Origin: Oscillospiraceae bacterium
GTDB lineage: Bacteria; Bacillota_A; Clostridia; Oscillospirales; Oscillospiraceae
Assembly: GCA_015068175.1 (NCBI GenBank)
Contig: SVLA01000006.1
Span: 1 to 30,461, forward strand
Direction of reading: 5' to 3'
Length of the DNA stretch: 30,461 nucleotides
Made by a program: the position numbers and the translations under genes. Under the pieces are notes generated by a model that had not been told where the DNA came from, ran no database searches, and saw only the letters and a program-made list of their open reading frames with translations. Shown in pieces: positions 27,181 through 30,461 of this stretch (position 1 is the stretch's first letter; each line of letters begins with the position of its first letter).

Positions 27181-29940
27181 TCAGTTTTCTGCCCCGTTCA
27201 TGGCCGCCAGGATCATCTCGTACAGCGGCTGGGCCTCCGGCGCATAGCCCAGCAGAGTGCTGATGGGCTCTTTGATGATGTATTCCAGCATGGGATTTTC
27301 CAGCATTTGGGGCATATACTGCCGGATCAGCGGCTGGGCCGCAGGGTGACGGAGCATGACACCCAGGGGTGTTTCCAGGGAATACCGCCCCTGCTCCAGG
27401 CGGGTTTCCGTTTCATAGGAGAAATGATGCTCGCCGCTGCCCAATTCCAGGATGCCTTCCCGCTCCGGCAGGGTCACCAGAGCGGTGGTGTTGGCCGGGA
27501 CCTCCAGGTCCAGGGTGATCCGGCCCCCTTCGCATTGCCACCGGACCGCTATGGTGCCGTAGACGCTGTCGAAGCGCACCTGGGCCCAGGTGATGCCTTT
27601 GATAAACCTGGGCGCCACGGAAAATTTCCTGTATCCCGGCTCCAGAGGTTCCAGGCCGCAAAGGCAGGTATACAGCCAATGGCCGATGGAGCCGTAAGCA
27701 TAATGATTCAGGCTGTTCATGTTGACGGGGTTGAAACTGCCGTCGGGCAAAATGGAATCCCAGCGCTCCCAAAGGGTGGTGGCGCCCATTTTTACCTCGT
27801 ACAGCCAGCCGGGGGCCTCCTCCTGCAGCAGCAGTTTGCCTGCCAGGTCATGGTGGCCGTAACGGCTGAGAACCGGGCAGAGGTAGGGCGTACCCACGAA
27901 GCCCGTGGTCAGATGGGTCTTATGGGCCAGGATATTCCGGGCCAGCCGCTGGGCGATGGCCTTTTTTTGGCCCTCTTCTACCAGGTCCAGGTGCAGCGCC
28001 AGGACCATAGCAGTTTGGGTCTCGCTGACCAGGCGGCCGGTTTGGGTCACATATTCCGCCCGGAAAGCCTCCAGGACCTGGCTGTGTAAATGGCGGTACT
28101 GGGCCTCATCTTCGCCGTAACCCAACAGCGCCGCGCTGTCGGCCAGGATCTGCAGACTCCACAAATAGCAGGCATTGGCCACAAAATAATCATCGGTGGC
28201 GCCTTTGCGCTCGTCGGACAGGCCGTTGCTCTCCGTATCCAGGCCCAGCCAATCGCCGTACTGGAATCCGGTCTGCCAGAGACCCGTTTCGCCGCACCGG
28301 CGGCGGATAAAGTCCACCCAGAGCTTCATGCTCTCGTACTGTTCGTTGATGACCCGCCGGTCGCCATAGACCCGGTACAGCGTCCAGGGTACCACGGTGG
28401 CTGCGTCGCCCCAGTAGGCGGCGCCGCTTTGGCTGTTTTCCTCCGGGCCCTCGTTGAGGACATCCGGCACCACCTGGGCCATGCCGACGGCGGGATTTTG
28501 GTCGGCAGCCAGGTCCCGCAGCCATTTGCGCATAAAGGGCATGATGTTGCTGTTGAAGGCCGCCGTGGGGGTAAAAGCGGTGGCATCGCCGGTCCAGCCC
28601 AGCCGCTCGCTGCGCTGGGGGCAATCGGTGGGGACATCCAAATAATTGTCCCGCTGGCTCCACAGAATATTCTGCCAAAGCCGCTCCACCCGGCTGTCGG
28701 AACAGGAGAACCAGCCGGTCTGTTTCAGGTCCGTGGTCAGGTGGCAGGCGGTCAGGGTGACGGTCTGCCCTTCTTCCAGGCCCTCCAGGGCCACATAGCG
28801 AAAGCCATGGAAGGTGAAATGGGGCCGCAGGGTCTGCGTTTCCCCGTTTAAGACGTATGTATCGGTGGCTTTTGCAAAGCTGAGATTGGCCGTATAGAAA
28901 TTGCCCTTCTCATCCAGGCTTTCACCGTGGCGCAGAGTCAGCTTCTGACCGGGTCTGCCGCTGGCGGTCACTTCCACCCAACCGGTGAGATTTTGCCCGA
29001 AATCATAGACCTGCTCCCCATTGGGGGCGGTAAACTGCCGGGTCACCGGCAGGCGCAGGATCGCGCGCACCGGCTCATTTTCCTGGGCAATGAGGGTCTT
29101 ATAGGTATGATCGCAGGTCCGGGCCCGGCCGGCGTATTCCAAAGGCCGGGTGGTGTCCTGGATCTCACCGTCGTAAAGTTCGGAAAAGAGAATGGGGCCG
29201 GTATAGACCTGCCAATGTTCATCGGTGCCGATGATCTGCTCCGTGCCGTCGGCGTAGGTCAGGATGGCCATGGCCAGCAGGGCCAGGGTGTCGCCGTAGA
29301 CATTGGGCCGGGGCACAAATCCCAGAGGGCCTTTGTACCAGCCGTTGCCCAGGGTGAACCGCAGTTCATTCTCCCCCGCTTTCGGCTTCAGCTCGTAGGT
29401 TTGATATTGCAGGCGCTTGTGGTAGCTGGTCCAGCCAGGGGCAAAATAGGTGTCGTCCAGCTTTTGGCCGTTCAATTCCGCCTCGTACACGCCCAGGGCG
29501 CTGGCATACAGCCGGGCCTTGGCCACCGGCCTGGACACGGAGAAGCGATGGACAAAAATGGGGCTGGCCGATTCATTCGGCGGCAGCGGATGGGTGATCC
29601 AGGCGGCGTGATCTTCGAAAACACTTCCGTCCAGCAATCCCGTTTCAAACCAGGCTTCTGCCGTGGCTGTCTCCCCTGCCCCGGTCCAAACGGTGACCGT
29701 CCAGGTGTAGCGGGTCCGGGGGGCCATGGCCATGCCCAAATATTCCATCAAAATACTGCGGTCACTTTCCACCCGTCCGGTGTCCCACAGCACGGCGCCG
29801 TTGGACACCGTGATCCGGTAAGCCTGCTGGACCGTGTTCCGCAGATCGCTGCGGAGCTTCCAGCTAAAGCGGGGCTGCACCTCATCCATACCCAGGGTAT
29901 TCTGCCGGTATTCCACTGTCAGATCGTAAAGGGAGACCAT
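27181..29940 (-). CDS. GH78 alpha-L-rhamnosidase (first gene of the operon), cytoplasmic
   Basis: Removes alpha-L-rhamnose from imported substrate. It has 919 residues and no signal peptide. Beta-sandwich modules fill about 1-375, the (alpha/alpha)6 barrel lies at about 400-740 and a C-terminal beta domain follows. There is an extra alpha-helical tail of about 70 residues (850-919, IRQYMPQMLENPMLEYI) not present in the other GH78. The active-site segment DVPTDCPQRSERLGWTGD gives D439, acid E445 and D452. The usual Asp before the Glu is Ser444 here. The candidate base is E725 in TTLWERW. GGAGGAA lies 5-6 bases before the ATG. It is the promoter-proximal gene, divergent from the regulator. Confidence 0.93.
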   Translation of the reverse strand: MVSLYDLTVEYRQNTLGMDEVQPRFSWKLRSDLRNTVQQAYRITVSNGAVLWDTGRVESDRSILMEYLGMAMAPRTRYTWTVTVWTGAGETATAEAWFETGLLDGSVFEDHAAWITHPLPPNESASPIFVHRFSVSRPVAKARLYASALGVYEAELNGQKLDDTYFAPGWTSYHKRLQYQTYELKPKAGENELRFTLGNGWYKGPLGFVPRPNVYGDTLALLAMAILTYADGTEQIIGTDEHWQVYTGPILFSELYDGEIQDTTRPLEYAGRARTCDHTYKTLIAQENEPVRAILRLPVTRQFTAPNGEQVYDFGQNLTGWVEVTASGRPGQKLTLRHGESLDEKGNFYTANLSFAKATDTYVLNGETQTLRPHFTFHGFRYVALEGLEEGQTVTLTACHLTTDLKQTGWFSCSDSRVERLWQNILWSQRDNYLDVPTDCPQRSERLGWTGDATAFTPTAAFNSNIMPFMRKWLRDLAADQNPAVGMAQVVPDVLNEGPEENSQSGAAYWGDAATVVPWTLYRVYGDRRVINEQYESMKLWVDFIRRRCGETGLWQTGFQYGDWLGLDTESNGLSDERKGATDDYFVANACYLWSLQILADSAALLGYGEDEAQYRHLHSQVLEAFRAEYVTQTGRLVSETQTAMVLALHLDLVEEGQKKAIAQRLARNILAHKTHLTTGFVGTPYLCPVLSRYGHHDLAGKLLLQEEAPGWLYEVKMGATTLWERWDSILPDGSFNPVNMNSLNHYAYGSIGHWLYTCLCGLEPLEPGYRKFSVAPRFIKGITWAQVRFDSVYGTIAVRWQCEGGRITLDLEVPANTTALVTLPEREGILELGSGEHHFSYETETRLEQGRYSLETPLGVMLRHPAAQPLIRQYMPQMLENPMLEYIIKEPISTLLGYAPEAQPLYEMILAAMNGAEN

Positions 29941-30015
29941 GGGATTCCTCCATTTATAACGAAACGGTACACTTTTCTTTTTACTGTCTTCAATATAACA
30001 AATCCGGCATCCTGC

Positions 30016-30059
30016 AGTATATAAATATATTGATTTTTTTGTCGTTTTTATGATAGAAT
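30016..30059. promoter_or_regulatory. Overlapping divergent promoter region of the rhamnoside operon and the regulator gene
   Basis: Plus strand: TTGATT (30030-30035), 18-bp spacer, TAGAAT (30054-30059), for the regulator. Minus strand: weak ACGACA (30040-30045), 18-bp spacer, TATACT (30016-30021), for the rhamnosidase operon. The weak -35 of the operon promoter is what is expected of an activator-dependent promoter. The region is AT-rich with a TATATAAATATAT core. Assignments are tentative. Confidence 0.45.
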
Positions 30060-30077
30060 GATGGGGAGGTGATCCTG

Positions 30078-30461
30078 ATGCGCTCCATTATGACGGATTT
30101 AGAAATGCTGTATGATGTAGGCCACATTCCTATGACCCTGGTAGATGGTGAAGGCCGCCTGCTGGCCACCTGGCCCCGGGAGATGCCCCAGGGCATCCAG
30201 CCCTTTGCGTACAAAATGGTGGTGGAGGATTTTCTCCTGCAAAAGCGGGACCGGATGCACCCCCTGGTCAGCTTCCTGGGTTCCGGTTTTCTGCTGGGGG
30301 TGATGCAGGTGGCGGAAGACCGTTACCTGCTGGTGGGTCTGGTGTCCACCCTGGCCCAATCCCGCAAGGACATCCTGGCCATGGTGGGTGACGTGGTCGC
30401 CCCGGCTTCTATGCAGGCATTCTGCGATTTTTTATTGCAGATGCCCCTGATGTCCCTGCCC
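30078..30461 (+). CDS. Probable AraC-family regulator, N-terminal sensor part (3' end beyond window)
   Basis: An open frame of 128 codons runs to the window edge without a stop, preceded by GGGGAGGTGAT at 6 bases. The sequence (LEMLYDVGHIPMTLVDGEGRLL near the start, cut here to MLYDVGHIPMTLVD; then SGFLLGVMQVAEDRYLLVG) resembles the N-terminal ligand-sensing part of the AraC-type regulators that sit beside sugar operons in gut Clostridia. The DNA-binding domain is outside the window, so the family call is inference. Being divergent from the nine-gene rhamnoside operon, it is the obvious candidate for its activator. Confidence 0.6.
   Translation, partial: MRSIMTDLEMLYDVGHIPMTLVDGEGRLLATWPREMPQGIQPFAYKMVVEDFLLQKRDRMHPLVSFLGSGFLLGVMQVAEDRYLLVGLVSTLAQSRKDILAMVGDVVAPASMQAFCDFLLQMPLMSLP

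Overview
The window most likely comes from an anaerobic, plant-glycan-degrading gut Firmicute of the class Clostridia (Oscillospiraceae/Ruminococcaceae-like). The grounds are moderately high GC, strong SD sites (AGGAGG), many SigA-type promoters with 17-bp spacers, lipoprotein-based ABC sugar uptake, a rubrerythrin, and no outer-membrane genes. The genus cannot be read from the sequence.

Region A (1-9.0 kb) is a carbohydrate locus. On the minus strand, a secreted GH53 endo-beta-1,4-galactanase lipoprotein has its own promoter and terminator. It is followed by a maltose/GanSPQ-type ABC importer: a solute-binding lipoprotein, two permeases, and an MsmK/UgpC-type ATPase cut by the window edge. 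A membrane-anchored GH5 glycosidase is divergent from the galactanase, and the two promoters sit back to back with -35 boxes 2 bp apart. The binding-protein mRNA has a long leader with two strong hairpins and ends in a strong terminator before the permeases, so the binding protein is probably made in excess.

Region B (9.0-15.3 kb) holds housekeeping and surface genes: a rubrerythrin (oxidative stress), an 894-residue wall-anchored multidomain surface protein driven by a perfect consensus promoter and carrying an 8 x 15-bp (EATEP) repeat, an Xaa-Pro aminopeptidase, and divergently a two-gene ThrE-type amino-acid exporter.

Region C (15.3-30.5 kb) is one long minus-strand array of nine genes that looks like a single operon. 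In transcription order it is: GH78 alpha-L-rhamnosidase, solute-binding lipoprotein (LplA/YtcQ type), a lipoprotein of unknown function with internal repeats, two LplB/LplC-type permeases, a small DUF6106-like membrane protein, a domain-swapped GH3 glycosidase, a GPH-family symporter, and a second GH78. None of the three hydrolases has a signal peptide. The inferred logic is import of intact rhamnose-containing glycosides or oligosaccharides by ABC and/or GPH transport, then cytoplasmic removal of rhamnose and beta-linked sugar. The array has no ABC ATPase and must borrow one. A divergent regulator gene with an AraC-type sensor-like N-terminus runs off the right edge and is the likely controller.

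I saw no tRNA, rRNA, CRISPR array, insertion sequence, phage gene or replication origin. The strongest candidates for something undescribed are the dual-transporter rhamnoside operon with its two unexplained membrane/lipoprotein members, and the leader and terminator architecture around the region A binding protein.
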